A stretch of DNA of 64,000 nt from Prinia subflava (Eukaryota > Chordata > Aves > Passeriformes > Cisticolidae): positions 44,958,767 to 45,022,766 of the forward strand of contig NC_086251.1 of assembly GCF_021018805.1 (NCBI RefSeq), written 5' to 3'. Of this stretch, positions 10,921 to 24,205 are shown piece after piece. The stretch's first letter is position 1. Each line of letters starts with the position of its first letter. Under the pieces are notes generated by a model that was not told the DNA's origin, ran no database searches, and saw only the letters and a program-made list of their open reading frames with translations. The position numbers and the translations under genes are program-made.

Positions 10921-13517
10921 GCCACTTAGAGCCATTGTGCTTTAGTGATTAGAAGAGGCAGAAGCATATTATAGAAACTGAAGTGAAATCCTGGCTAAGC
11001 AGAAAGTGATGGGAAAATTATGTTGGCTCTAAAAAGATGAAATTTCACTCCTGGGGCTTATTCTTTCTGACTCTGCTGCTGACTCACTGAGCTCACTTGG
11101 TCAAGTAATTTAACCTTTGGTCCTAGCTGGTTATAAATTCTTACCAATCTCAAAAATTATGTTCAGAGCTGTGTCATCTTTTGTCTCTAAACCACTTAAA
11201 GATGATGTAGTGAAAAACCGTCATTGTATGAAATGTCCCATAAAGTTCAAAATATCTCAAATTCTTCAAAATCGAAGTCAACAGTAAGAGAGAGATTTTT
11301 CTGCTTTTATTGCATTTATTTTTTTTCCCCCCCAAAATAAACATCCATTTTTCACAATATAATTTGATGCAATTGTAAGGAGACATTCACAAAATAGAAG
11401 CATTTAGCTTAGAAGGGAGATGATGTTATGATACAAGAACTATTAGGTAGATAAGGAGAATATTCTTAAGTGTCGTTTTCCTTAGATCAGATCAAGGGTC
11501 TGGAAGTGCACTCCTTCCTAAAGTGATTGTATTCTCTATAGTTAGGAGCTATCCTGCTGAACTAAGTGCTGCAGAATTTATGGTCACAATAAGTGAATGC
11601 AAGCTATTTATACAGATAACAAGACATTCTTAGGTAGAAAAAAATATTCTATGTGCCCTTATATGGGAGTGAGTAAGACAGTAGTTAATCATTCAGGAAC
11701 GAGGGAGAAGCTCAGAAACCTGTTCACAAATGTGAACAATTAAGAGTTTAAGAATCTGTGGTGCTTTAGTCTTCAGGATATTCTGAAGCCTTTGGTGATG
11801 GCTGCTGCTTTTGACTAGTCTGCCCTGCTCTTTTTCTGCCTTTTGTGATGTATAGCATATATTTTCCATATCAAGCAATTCTTTTTCTACTCAGAATTGT
11901 GCCATTTACCATATGGTTAAAGAAGTTATACTAACTTCTTTTTCATGTATTTTTTAACACTAATCTTGTTATTCTGTCTAATACTGTGTGCCTTTCCAAT
12001 ATTTACTTGCCAGGTTAGTTCTGATTAATCTTCCTATATCTAAGATACCAGCCTGTGTTAGTAAGCTATGTTGTATAAAGATGTTTTCCACATAATACTT
12101 TCTATGCAGCATGTATTTCTGATTATAATTTTCAGACTATGCAGCATTTTCTTCTTCTCATTTGCTTTAATGAATTATGAAGTTATTGTAATAAAACAGT
12201 AGCAATTTTTGACATTGTAAGATTAGTGTGTAACAATAGTAATATTATAATAACTTATTTTCATAGCACAACAGTGAAAATAGAGACCACAATGATTTAA
12301 TCTAGATTAAACTCCTAGACTCCTAGAAGATACCTAATGTGAGGGTTTTTCATCCAGAACAACTTGCAAGGATCTCAGAATGGTACATTTGGACACTTAA
12401 AATAGCAGATCCTAGTGTCGTTCACTGGAGATACTGTTGTGGGTTTAAAAACTGAGGTTTATTTCTAAAGCAACATATAAATGCAAGCAAAACAAGTGTG
12501 CTCTGAGTGACATATTTCATTATCCCTATTGCAGGGAAACAGATAATTTTTTATAATTCATTCCAGGTAGGTTAAATTAAGTCTTAGGCTCAGGGTTCAA
12601 ACTCTGTTACTGAGTTTTCAGTGGGGATGACATGAGGAACGCAAAGGCAAAGAGGAAAGCTAGTGGAAGGATGTATTTAAAAACTGATATTTCTTCATCT
12701 GAGAATGCAGCAAGTATTAAGGATGCGTAAATTTCACCTGAGAGATTTGAAACAGTAAGTCCTGGGGCATTCTTCACTAATTGGAGAAGATATGAAAAAA
12801 GAAAAATAGGGAAGTAATTATCTTTGTTAGTGTGGCTAGAGGTTCTTTGCTCTTCTCATAAGCAAAGATTTAAAACACATTTTGAGACAAATATTTAAGA
12901 ATATAAATATCTGTGTAAAATGGAATGGAATACAATTTGCATTAGCGAGAGATGGAGGAGGAGTCATGCTAGACTAGCCTGATAGCTGTGTTTAACAAGA
13001 TAACTGGTTTTCCTGAAGAAAATGATAATGTACTTTTTCTATCTAGACTTCAAAAGAACATCTGATCTGGTGAAATTCTTTAGCATGGTGAAAAATGTTA
13101 GAGACTTAGAGACTGGAAACAACTTTTTTAGTGTATAACAACTAAAAGGAAGAGAGTTAAGAAATGCAGTAACTTCTCTCCATGGGTATTACTATTATAA
13201 TTCCTCTAACCTTATCTTTGGTGCTGACAATTATTAGCATTTTCATCTAGAAATTTATTTTATTAAAATAAAATTAACTAATAGCACATACATAAAATAA
13301 ATTCTCATGAGAGTACTGCCATAATATCTGACAACTCATTGACTGTTCTAAGAAAGAATTTTGATGAAATTATTAAAATACTGAAACATTTTAGGTATTG
13401 GTGGATTTATATTGTTACTTAACAGAAGGTTTAACTTGTAGGTTAGGAGAACAACAGCTGGGAAGGGAGACTTGAATGTGTGTCAGTCACAAAATACTTG
13501 AGTGCCTTGGCCAAGAC

Positions 13518-13809
13518 GGAGGGAGGGAGGGAGGGAGGGAGGGAGGGAGGGAGGGAGGGAGGGAGGGAGGGAGGGAGGGAGGAAGGAAGGAAGGAAGGAA
13601 GGAAGGAAGGAAGGAAGGAAGGAAGGAAGGAAGGAAGGAAGGAAGGAAGGAAGGAAGGAAGGAAGGAAGGAAGGAAGGAAGGAAGGAAGGAAGGAAGGAA
13701 GGAAGGAAGGAAGGAAGGAAGGAAGGAAGGAAGGAAGGAAGGAAGGAAGGAAGGAAGGAAGGAAGGAAGGAAGGAAGGAAGGAAGGAAGGAAGGAAGGAA
13801 GGAAGGAAG
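13518..13809. repeat. Compound microsatellite (GGGA)n-(GGAA)n, about 292 bp
   Basis: The + strand is a pure purine tract. About 16 copies of GGGA (13518-13580) switch abruptly to about 57 copies of GGAA (13581-13809), without a single interruption. The perfect array keeps reading frames open on both strands (Lys-Glu-Gly-Arg on +, Ser-Phe-Leu-Pro on -); these are artefacts of the repeat and not proteins. The GGGA part satisfies the rule for parallel G-quadruplexes with one-base loops, and the whole tract has mirror symmetry suited to triplex (H-DNA) formation. GGAA is the ETS-factor core. Confidence 0.97.
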
Positions 13810-14780
13810 TGAAAGGAGGGAAATGTTAGTATGCATGAAGAATCTCCAGTAAGTAATTAAATTTTGATCATTAGTAATAAGAAGAGTTAAACTATTTGAA
13901 GCATTGAAGAGCATATTAATAAAAAAAATGTGTTTGAATTGGAGCAGGTACACAGACCAGCTGCTTTGATAACTAGAGGAATGAAGAAACTGTTTTACAT
14001 GAGGGGACTGAAAGAGCTGGATTTTTACCCTAGCAAAATAATAGCAGAGAAAAAGTATGATTGCCTTCTATAAATAAATGGAGGGCAGGAGGAAGATGAG
14101 TTATTTTTGCAAAAGGACAAGGTTACACAAGAACAAATGAATATAAACTAGCTGTGAATGCATTTGTTCCGCAAATTCATAAAAAGGGTTTTAAGATGGA
14201 GCTCAAATGAGATGAATGGGATTATATGACATGATTATTTATGATAGCAGGGAATTGGATTCACTGACCCAGGATGCCTCCTCTAGTTCTACAGCATGTG
14301 CTTGTACAAATCCCAGTTCTGTTCTCTGACTAGTAGATCACCTATTTCTGTGGTTAGCTACTTCCTTTGGTGAAATATTGTAAAACTTTTTCTTTTCCAG
14401 CGGTGATGCAGAGTTGAGTTTAGATCCCCCCACCTCCAAACACACACACTTTCTCCCTCTTTTTTAATGTATAAGAGAAATAATATTAGGCTTGTGCATT
14501 TTCCAGTATTTTTGGCAGAAAAGCAGATCAGGGTGAATGGAGGCAAAAAATTACATGAAAGGTAGGTGGTAAACTTTCTGAGCAGGGATTATGTATGAAT
14601 GGGTAGGAATAGGTAAAACAACCAGTTTTACACCACTGTATTTCAAATACGAGCACTAATATATACATGCATGTTATGTTTTAATGTTGGTATAAAAAGT
14701 ATTAACAATTACTTTGATTTCACATTAAAGAAGTGTTTTATTTTTACAGACATATAGGAAATTCAAATATAACGCTGTAT

Positions 14781-14831
14781 TTCTCTTTTTTTTTCTTTTT
14801 TTTCTTTTTCCTTTTTTTTTTTTTTTTTTTT
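14781..14831. repeat. Polypyrimidine (mostly T) tract
   Basis: Fifty-one bases are almost pure T with scattered C, ending in a 22-base T run followed by GTAAG. This is low-complexity sequence. The GTAAGT after the T run resembles a splice donor, but no exon precedes it. Confidence 0.85.
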
Positions 14832-17800
14832 GTAAGTTTCAGTGATCCCACAGAAATTTCTTACTCTCTCAGGTCACCAAGCTGATTTTGTGAGTGACCT
14901 GATGCCTTGAAGTGCCACATTTGCTTAGGGTGACCTAATTGGCTCAGGTGACTAAGGTGCATCTGCTCACCTTGGTTACTCACATTCCTTTCTTGATAAG
15001 TTGCATAGACAGAATTATCTTTTCAAGAACATGCATTGTTGATAATTTGCCTACAAGGGCATATTATGTAAGTCTTGAAGAATTACCTCTAGAGTCATTG
15101 GTAATGATGTTGCAAGAACTTATTAGCTCAAAGAAAATGGTAAGCAACTGGTAAAATGTCATACATAAAAAAAATCTTTAGCAGACAGAAAATTTCTCTC
15201 TGCCTTTTATTTTGTTTTGAAAAATAATTACATATATCTTTGCAGTACAGCTGAGTAATTTGGGGAAGTGATAACAGAAAGAATTTGGGAAGACTTAAAT
15301 CCCAAATTTTTTGTTCATCCACTGTGAGCTGTGAGGGCTGTTAGAGAAAATGGTTCATCAGTCATAATGTTCAGAATTTCAGCTCTTCTCTGCCACTGAG
15401 CATGTGCTGGATCTGACTGTGGTATTGTCAGGCATGCTAAGCAAATATTAAGGAGTGTGAGAGCAGCAATGCAGAAAAATTCAAACTTGTGCTGCATTAT
15501 GCCCTGTCAGTCACAGTGAATGTGGCCTGACACAGCATGGTATTTGTGCCCAGATGGTCTCAAGGGCTTAAAATTCTTAAAAGGAAAGTTTCTTGTGAGC
15601 TAGGTTATTAAGAGTTTCATCTGAATAAGGAATGAAGTTTGTGGCCCTTTGGAGACAGTGTCCCAAGAGATTCCTGTGTCTTTGTCAATTTAAGATGATG
15701 GCAAACAGTGGCATCGTATTTATTGTATAGCAGTATTTATATTAATAGCCACCACATAACAGCTGAAAAACATTCCTACTCTATCTGGGCATGTCGCCTC
15801 AGTACATTAGCAAAGGTTCAAGAACAGAAGATGACAGGCTTTCATAGAGAATCATGCTGTTAAAATAACATTCTCTCCTGTGCCATAGCTTCTGGCACTG
15901 GAACCCACCATCCTGCTGTAAATTGCTGACATCAGTGTAGTACAGCATTAGTTTTGTGCCTTTAACCCTTTTGAAACCATTCCTCTGGGTAATTGTGAAT
16001 CATATTTAGAAGGAAGAGAAAAAACTTCACAGGAAAATGTACACCTATTCATACATACACCCATACAGCGTATTTCTTATTGACAAATTTCAGAAAATAG
16101 ACTTCCTTTGGAACTCTCGCTGCTTTTTCAAAATGATGACATTAGTGATGGCAGGTCTTTATAAGTGAAAGAAAAATGAGATTCTGTACATTTAAAATTT
16201 TGTCCTTCAGAAATTTCTGATAAACTCTGTCAGCCTCAATGTATTAATTTCAATAGTAGAAGATTGAGCAGGAGGGAAAAGAGGGAGAGGGAGAAGCACT
16301 CAGCTGTTCCAATGGTTCTTGTTTTGTTTTAGTAACTGTAACTCTTCTCAATATATCAATCATAAATCACAGTTCTTCTCTGTTTAATGATATGCAACTT
16401 TTAGATTACATCTGTTACTGTGAAACCTGGTCTTTGTAATTTTTTGTAGACATTTTGCTCTGGTGATTCTTTATTAATAAAGAAATAATCTAACTATAGA
16501 TATGACTGAATGCAAAATAAGAAGACAAAATGGACACCCAGTTAACCAAGGCTTCTTGATCTGCTAGAGGGAAAAAGTATTTGCAGTGTCAATTTACAAG
16601 TTGTAGATAAATTTCTGAACTTCACTACAGAGAAACTGAAGAAAAAAAAGCAAGCCGTGATCGGTGGTTTGAATGAGTTCAGGAGGATTTTGAACATTTT
16701 TGGAAACAGGCATCTCACAAATGCTGACCAAATTACACAAATGTTAACCAAATCTGAGTTTCTTAACTGAATCACAATGCGAATTACAATTTGGAGATGT
16801 CTCTTAGATGTTAAATTAATACTTGAATTTAATTCTTCCTGTTCAACTCCTTAAGAAGTTGGCCTTTTCCTAGAACACATGGTAGATTAAATCTTTATTC
16901 ATTTTGCCTGCCCTGCATAAGGACTTTGTTCTGCAGCAAAGCTCTTCCAGGTGTAAAAAATACTTTCACCACATACTAGAGATTCCCAGCTACACTGGGT
17001 CAGGCTGCTTTAAATTCAACTTCTTTTCTGCCTTTCGAATAGCTGTTTAATTCAAAATATATATTTTTGCAGCCCCTCATGGCATGGAAATGATATCTTC
17101 TGACATTTGTTTGTCTATAGTTAAATCCTAAGGTGACAGCATAGTAAAAAAGTTTACTGGATTTTTTGCTCCTGTGACGACCTTCACTGGCAGAAATTCT
17201 GTTATTTAGAGTTAGGCCCCAAAGTATTCTTGGTGTAATTCCATTAAATCTAACTTTCTGTTTACATCAAATTCTACTCATTTGTAGGGGTCTGATTTGA
17301 TATGGGATTTAACTTACAAGATGTGGGATAAGAGAACAGAAGTTGTTAAAAGGTACAACAGCTTAGATTGCCAAACTGACATATTCATCCCTGAATGTGT
17401 CTCATTTGCTTTCAGTGCACTTACAGTGGGACGAGACAGAGGAGAACTGAAAGAATGAGCTTTTATGCTGCAAAATGGTGTTAAATACACAGTTTGCTCT
17501 AACAACAGCTCATCTGGTTTAAAGTATTATTTTGAGGGTTTTTTTCTTGGAAAAGCACAGAGTTGTTCATAAATATATTCTTCCTTGTTGCCTTTGCTGA
17601 AACAAAGAACAAATAAATTTCTTCCCATGAAGCTAATTACCACTAACAAACCAATACACAAACAGAAAGTATCCCTTTGATTAATCCCTGGAAAATAATA
17701 CCATACCTTCCAACCTGCATCATCATGGAGGCATATGCCACTGTCTGTGGAGGTGATGATAGGCTAGTGAGCTTCCTAAGCTTCTTGGACTTCTGCCACT

Positions 17801-17928
17801 TCTCTGCACACCAGCTCTGTTTTCAGCAGCCTGAATCCAGCAACTCCATTCCTCTGCAAACTACAAATTTCTGCAGTGTTTTTGCTGTCCCATGTTGCAA
17901 TTCCTGATACTGTTTGATTCCTGCTGGG

Positions 17929-17957
17929 TTTTTTTTTGGTTTTTTTGGGTTTTTTTG
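17929..17957. repeat. G-interrupted T tract
   Basis: A 29-base stretch has T runs separated by GG or GGG. It belongs to the same low-complexity family as those near 7.18, 21.72 and 45.07 kb. Confidence 0.7.
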
Positions 17958-20900
17958 CCATTGGTTAGGTCTTATTCCACCATCTTTTTAGTTCTTGACT
18001 AAATTATTAAGTGTAGATGTCTGCTGCAGGGCTTGGGGATTTAGCTGAAGGCTCTCATTAATGTTAATGGAGATCATACATAAATCTCATGTTCAGCATA
18101 GAGAAATTTTTCCCTTCATTTTTTTGGTGAAGGGTGATATGAGTGTGATCAATTTTTCTTTGATACCATATTAAGAATGTTAAGAATAAAGGCATTTAAA
18201 TGACTTCTCATTTTGATACAGAGTAGAAAATATACTAACATGCTTATATATTGTACTGTATTTTCCCATCTTGTCCTTTCAGTGAGTAGAAAAGGTTTAG
18301 TTTCAACTTTTTCAATTATTAATTGTTGTAGTGCTGGTTTATCAGACTGAAAGTCTCAAACAATGAATGTCCCTATTCAAAGAAGAAATACAGCACAGGT
18401 GCTATTGAAGTTCAAGCTGTGTTTTCATCCTCCTTTCACACATACATATCATCTCATTCTATCTCTCACCTTATCTCAGGGGGAGCTTCTAGGGAATAAC
18501 TGGATAGCTTCATCTCTGTTACTGTTTGAGGATTTTTGGCCTCACAAGTGCAGTTACTCCAGATGGGAATTGTGGTTTTGGCTGTACCCAGTGGTAACTG
18601 CACTGCAATCAAATTCCTTATTTCACACAGAACTGCCATCAGCTGGTAACAGTTGTGGGGTCCAGCTGAGATTCATTTGAAATAACATGACTAAGTTTGA
18701 GGGATTTTGTAATCTATTTTCAGTTTTCAACCAAATAATTCCTCATATGTTAATCTAATACCATGTCTAAAATCTGTGTTCCTTTCTGGACATTCTTTCC
18801 AGTCTATACTTTTATAGGCTGAAGCTAGGAGCAGGTCATGCAGAAACTCTTATAGATCTGTCTGACTTTGATGTGGAAGCTAGGGCTAATTGCATTTGAC
18901 CCTTACTGCTTTGGGTGAATCTGAACTATCCTAGCTCTAAATCCTGATTATTTTCTATTTGTACCTCAAAAAACCTATGAGAAAATGACAACTATATTGA
19001 ATTTTATAATTTTAAAATATTTTTTCTCTCTAACAGTAATGACAAATAGAACTCTTGATATTTTTTGAAGCCTCTTAGCCTTAATATTTTTTATCAGATT
19101 TACTAGATACCGTTTTTTTTCAGAGTATATGCCCAGAAGAATATATATTAACCCACATCTGTGTAAATCCAGATCCACCTTTACTCCAAGGAGCCAGAGT
19201 AGCTGGTGGGAACCTGGCCAAGCAGAGGTGCAGTGGTTGATTATCTGTTCTCTCTGTGAGAAATCTTGAGACTGATTGAAGTCAGCCCTCAGAGTTCACT
19301 GCTCCCAGATAGCAGGAGGATGCTGGTTGGCATGAACACTGAAAATATCAGCCATGTCTAAATAGTACTCAAATCCAAATGGCAATTAAAAGTTTAATTA
19401 TAGAAATGCACTATACAAAGCTTTTTAATGTCATTGATTCAGAACTTTTCACCAGAAAATATGCACTGATGAAAAGTACATACAGTCAAGTAAACTAACA
19501 CAACTAAAATCCTATGAGAAATCTTGTGGTTGCTCAAAATCTTCAAAATATGGCTATTCACTTTTCTGCTTCAGCTAGTTCTATAGTATTTATCTACCCT
19601 ACAGAAATGTTTGGTGAATTGTTCATGTTTACAACATGCTAGATACTATTGTACTCACAGATGAAATAAAGTCAGACCAAATGTAATGAACTGGCCTAGC
19701 TGAATGTCAGCGTTTTATAGGTTTTATAATGTTCACTTCTTGATTATGCATTTGCTGGTCTTCGTTTGGACTGGACCATCATTGCCTAATGTTTTTACTA
19801 CACTTGAGAAGTGAAAAGTAATTTAGTACAGAAGTACAGAAGTACATTTACTGTAAGTGTTAAATGCTCTTGCTTTCTCCTATGGGTAGAGCCTGAGCAT
19901 CCTTAAATCCATTTATTTAGCAGAGAAGGCCTTTTCAAGAAAGATGGATTTATTTCCTGTGCTTTTTTCATTGATACTGTTTCAGAAAGATATCAGCATA
20001 CTAAAGGAAACAAAATGTTCAGCTCACAAATCTAAGGGGAGCTTGGAGCTGCTGAGACACAATTACTTTGATATTTAGGAGGGATAAAAAACCCCTTAGA
20101 AATTCTGCTTTGAAAAATTAAGAATAAAAGAAGTATTCACTTTCCAACTAAATACAGTTCTTTCAGAAATCCAAATGCTGTTTAGTTTATGTAAGTCACA
20201 GGAGGGAGAGAATATCAGTCAGAAGCCCGTCCACGCTTGCTGAAATCCACAGAATCCTCCTGGAATGGATTGTGCTTCCCATTGGGGAGTGCAGAGATGA
20301 GGGAGGAGGAAAAACGTGCAGTAGAGAAACAGGGAGTGAAAAGGTGGAAATACAGACGTGTGTGTGTGAACTTAGGTCAGTGTTACAGACCAGGGGAAAG
20401 AACACCCAGTACAGGGTTCCAGTTGGGTTCTTCCTTGGCATTATGCTGGTACCAATGGGGGCTTCATCAGGATGGAGCAGGTGGAGGGAGCATTGATTGT
20501 TTTAGAAAGATGTGAGTAAAAGTAAAATACGGCAATGCCTGGAATGAGTTAAAGTTTTGGCTGACATTAATTAGGGAGACGGCTGTTAACACGCAGTGGT
20601 GTTTTTATCTCTGCTTCCAATTAAATCAAACCATGGCAGTGAGATTTTACACAGTGCAGGATGGTGCACTGCAACCAGATGAAACTTTAGGATAAATTCT
20701 CGTTTTGAAAAGTGAATTACACCCTTAAATATCCCATGAAACTGATAGAGCCCATTATCTTGTTTATTATTCAGGTCTTTAAAAATCCCTTGATGCAGCA
20801 ATAATTGCTTTCCTAAATCAACTGAATTTATGTAAAACAAAGTTGCAGCTACTTTCTTGAAAATATTTCTCTCAAGCCTATTACACTAAATGTCATTCAG

Positions 20901-21711
20901 AACAGTCCCAAGAAACTTGGAGAAAATTGCCTTTTTGCTATTTCTCCCTATTATGCTGAAACTACTCTTTTGTAGTTTTATGTTCTTGTCATTCCACAAA
21001 GTATTAACTGTGTTTTTCTACTGAGCTGCCATTGTTAGCAGCGTAACTATTGCATAAGCTGCACAGCTACATATCTCGAATTCTAAAGTGGGATGGAGAA
21101 ATCAAGTCAAATGATTGGCATTCTATGGAGTTAACAGAATGGAGCACTATAAGTGATGATATTTGGTCCAGCCCTCCAGGCTCATTGACTTCAGTAATTC
21201 TCTCTGTTCATGGGCATAAAAATTCTTTCAAGGTCACACCCAAGGTTAAATCATGGGAACTTCAAAATGGGAAACTTTAAAAACTGCTTCTGAAAATAGG
21301 GCCTACTGAAACTAATGGGAAATTTTCCATTAACTTCAAAGGCAGTAGAATAGAATCAGAGCCATGAAATTTCATACATGGGAAAGGAATCCTTGACTAT
21401 GATTTTGTAGCAGTATCTCAAAATTATACATTTCCTATGGACCACCTTCTTTTATCAGTTCTAATAATTTCTGGCTTCTCTTGAATTCAAGAACATAGTC
21501 TGGCAGCCTAGTGCAAATAAACCTAGTTTAAAATAGAAAAATATAAGAAATAGAGCATTATAGAACTTGAATATCTAAAATTAAGCAATAAAATAACTCA
21601 GTAACACTATTAAAAACATCAAAATTAATTTTGTTCAGAAAGCATACAGATGACAGATGTTATGAGGACATATTAGCACATGATGTTGGGAAGAAAGTTG
21701 TAGTGGAGGGT

Positions 21712-21762
21712 GGGGGTTTTTTTGTCAGTGTGGTTGTTGTTGTTTGGTTTGGGTTTGTTTTA
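21712..21762. repeat. G/T-rich low-complexity tract
   Basis: A GGGGG(T)n start followed by GTTGTT and GGTTTGGG-like units makes an almost pure G/T strand. No coding or structural role is apparent. Confidence 0.65.
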
Positions 21763-23869
21763 AAAGAGGAAGAACATTCACATTCTCAAATTTCATTTTC
21801 ACATTGTGGCATCTGTTTTAAAAAATAAGTATTTCTCCACAGATCCTAGATATTTTTAGAAAAAAAACCTGAAAAGAAAAAAAACCCAAAAAACCTTTTT
21901 AAGCTGCTAAGAATTATACATTTCCTTTTTACTGATTTCTTCAAATGTACATGCCATACCTTAGTCAGACTTCAGTTTGAAGTGTCAAAATATTATGAGG
22001 TATGTTCTCAGCCAGACAAGGATTTTCATCACAGGAGAATTTGGCCCTGGAAGCAGGAATTCCTGAAAATGGGAGAGAGATATTTGCATTCCTTTTTCCT
22101 TGATTTTTGGGCACATTTACATGAGTCTTGAGAAGGACTTTAACAGAGAATTGTAAGCTGTTGTGTTGAGTTTGTCTTACATAGCTTTCTACGTGCATTT
22201 CCCCCAGAAAATCAATCCTAGAAATTCTGAGCATTGAGCATGAACCCAAAAGCTCTTCACATGACTAATGTGACCAAATGCAATTAATGACACTTTCGAT
22301 AATAAGCCATCTCATTGCTGCAATTTTTCAGAATTTGTTATACAATTCAAAATCATAAATGTATTTTAGAAAATCATAATATTTGAATCAAGAGCACTTC
22401 AGGAACAGAATAAAAGCTGATTCTTTTTTGCTATTGCAATTTTTATCTCCATTTGAGGTCTAAGATGGCTTATCCAAACAATAGTAAAGAATTGAAAGAA
22501 GCAATGAAACACAGCAAGGTTATTTAACTTTGGCACAAAGTTGTTCACATGGTATAGTTGAATCAAGGGATGGGGATAATCTGCAGCATTAGCAACATGA
22601 GGTTATTTTTTTTTTGCTCATGTAGTAAAATAATTGCCATGAATTCTACCACATCTCATTCAGGCCACATGGAAACATGCATGCTGTATAATCTAGGCAC
22701 TTTAATCCATATGAGTCTCATTTTTCAAGGTTTATATTTATTTTTCTTTCTTCCATGCATATTTGACATAGTATATGCAACTATTCCTTCTGGCTTTCAC
22801 TCTTCTTTGTTATTCAAAAGCCAGGAAGACAAATTCCCTCTGCAATTCAGAAAAGGCAGACTTGCAACTTTTCAGCATTTTAAAAGCCTTTTGTCACCCA
22901 TTGTCAAAAAGAACAAGGTAAAACCAGCATTGTCACTTTAATAGTTGTTGCTTAAAACAAAGATGGATTTGAATACTTGCCTTGGCTTTCTGCACTGTAT
23001 GTTTGTGCTGTTCTCTGCACAGCACTATAGTTTCCAGGCTGTCTTAACCACATCATCAGGGGAAGTTGTGTGCTTGTTTCCCTGTATCCTTGTAAATCAT
23101 ACTGTCTATTTACATGCTTTCAAGAAACAAAAAAAAATCTGCAAGTGTTTCTATTAAATTGACTTCCCCACTGTGACACCAGTCTTCTTCCCTCTGCTTG
23201 CTTTGAATGATTCTGTCTGGGGTTGGTAGTAAAGGCTAAAAGGAAAAAAACAAACCAAAATAACAAAGCTGGAACAGTCAAACCTCAGGCCATTAAGGGC
23301 CATGTCTTCAAAGCCATGTGTCTAAGCAGAGAGGACATGTGGTTTCATTGATTGAATGCAGACTGAGAGACAGGAACTTGTAACTTTTAATTTTACTTGT
23401 GCTCTCGTCTCACTTTGCAACCCTTAAGCAACTTCATTTAACTCTGCAGAAGATCTAGCATTATCTTTTGTAGAGTCACAACACCAATCCCAAAGGCCAA
23501 GGCAGATTTAGGCCATGCTTTGAGTTGTGCTCATTCTGGTCTGCTCCAAGGGGGCAAGAAGCATCCTAAAGGTAGCTCAGGATAATCACCCAAGCTAGTA
23601 CAATTCTGTGTACTGAATCACGCACTTACGTGTTATCCTCAAGCCCTTGACCTTACTCTTCTATATCCCATTTACTGAGTCTCATCCTGTATTTCTTGGC
23701 AAAGTCTGAGCTGCTTTTGATAGTGGCTGTGCAGTGGAGCAGTTTCTGCAGTATTTATCTTTACCACAGGGCTGTATGCAGTTCACAGCTGAACCCAGAA
23801 CACGCAGCCCTATGTCTCAATTTCTCAGTCTAAACTGAAAAATGAAAATGCTTTTTGAATTCCAGGAGG

Positions 23870-24205
23870 AGGCTGATGATGCTTGCCGTGCTGTGCCTTT
23901 GCGAGGGATCTTTAGCTAACCCTGGGAACAAAAGCAGCTGAAGCAGACACTCTCATCTCCCCGGAGAAGACAGGGAGGGATTCCCAGCAGGAAGGACAAA
24001 CCATACATCAGCTCCTAGCTGAGGCATCACCTTTCAGTGACAGGGCTGCTGAGAGCAGGGGTCTGGGCTCTGAGAGGCAGGAGGTGGGTTCCAGGCCCAG
24101 GGAAGAACCAGGGAATGATCTGCATTCCTGCTGACAGCCTTCTGGTCAGAAGCAAGGCCAGTGCTGCTGTTCCAGGACAGAGCTTGCAAACCCCAAACTG
24201 ACAGG
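23870..24205. other. GC-richer block of unknown nature
   Basis: About 330 bases are clearly richer in G and C than the flanks, with runs such as CCCGGAG- and CAGGCCCAGGG-like segments. Overlapping short minus-strand ORFs of 63 and 73 codons occur (24027-24255) but have no recognisable domain. It may be an old repeat, a regulatory element or a chance patch; nothing decides between these. Confidence 0.35.

Larger units (their letters stand above)
5011..13517. other. AT-rich noncoding DNA
   Basis: No ORF over 100 codons is found, and the short ones show no family resemblance or paired splice signals. The stretch contains T-rich low-complexity sequence near 7.18-7.22 kb and two or three short tandem duplications, listed separately. 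Otherwise I see nothing that can be supported. Confidence 0.55.

Noticed and set aside
12590..12605. GGTTCAAACTC sequence resembling a tRNA/SINE B box
   Set aside because: No A box at the right distance upstream and no cloverleaf pairing could be traced.
13476..13953. Overlapping ORFs of 110-156 codons on both strands encoding Lys-Glu-Gly-Arg or Ser-Phe-Leu-Pro repeats
   Set aside because: They are translations of the GGGA/GGAA microsatellite, which lacks stop codons in every frame. There is no non-repeat domain, and the tetranucleotide period explains the repeats.
14781..14840. T tract followed by GTAAGT, resembling a splice signal
   Set aside because: A donor must follow an exon, and here it follows a homopolymer. 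There is no coding or leader sequence to assign.
22558..22941. 127-codon plus-strand ORF with hydrophobic stretches
   Set aside because: It starts at a non-ATG codon, and its Phe/Leu-rich composition reflects T-rich DNA. No family resemblance was seen.
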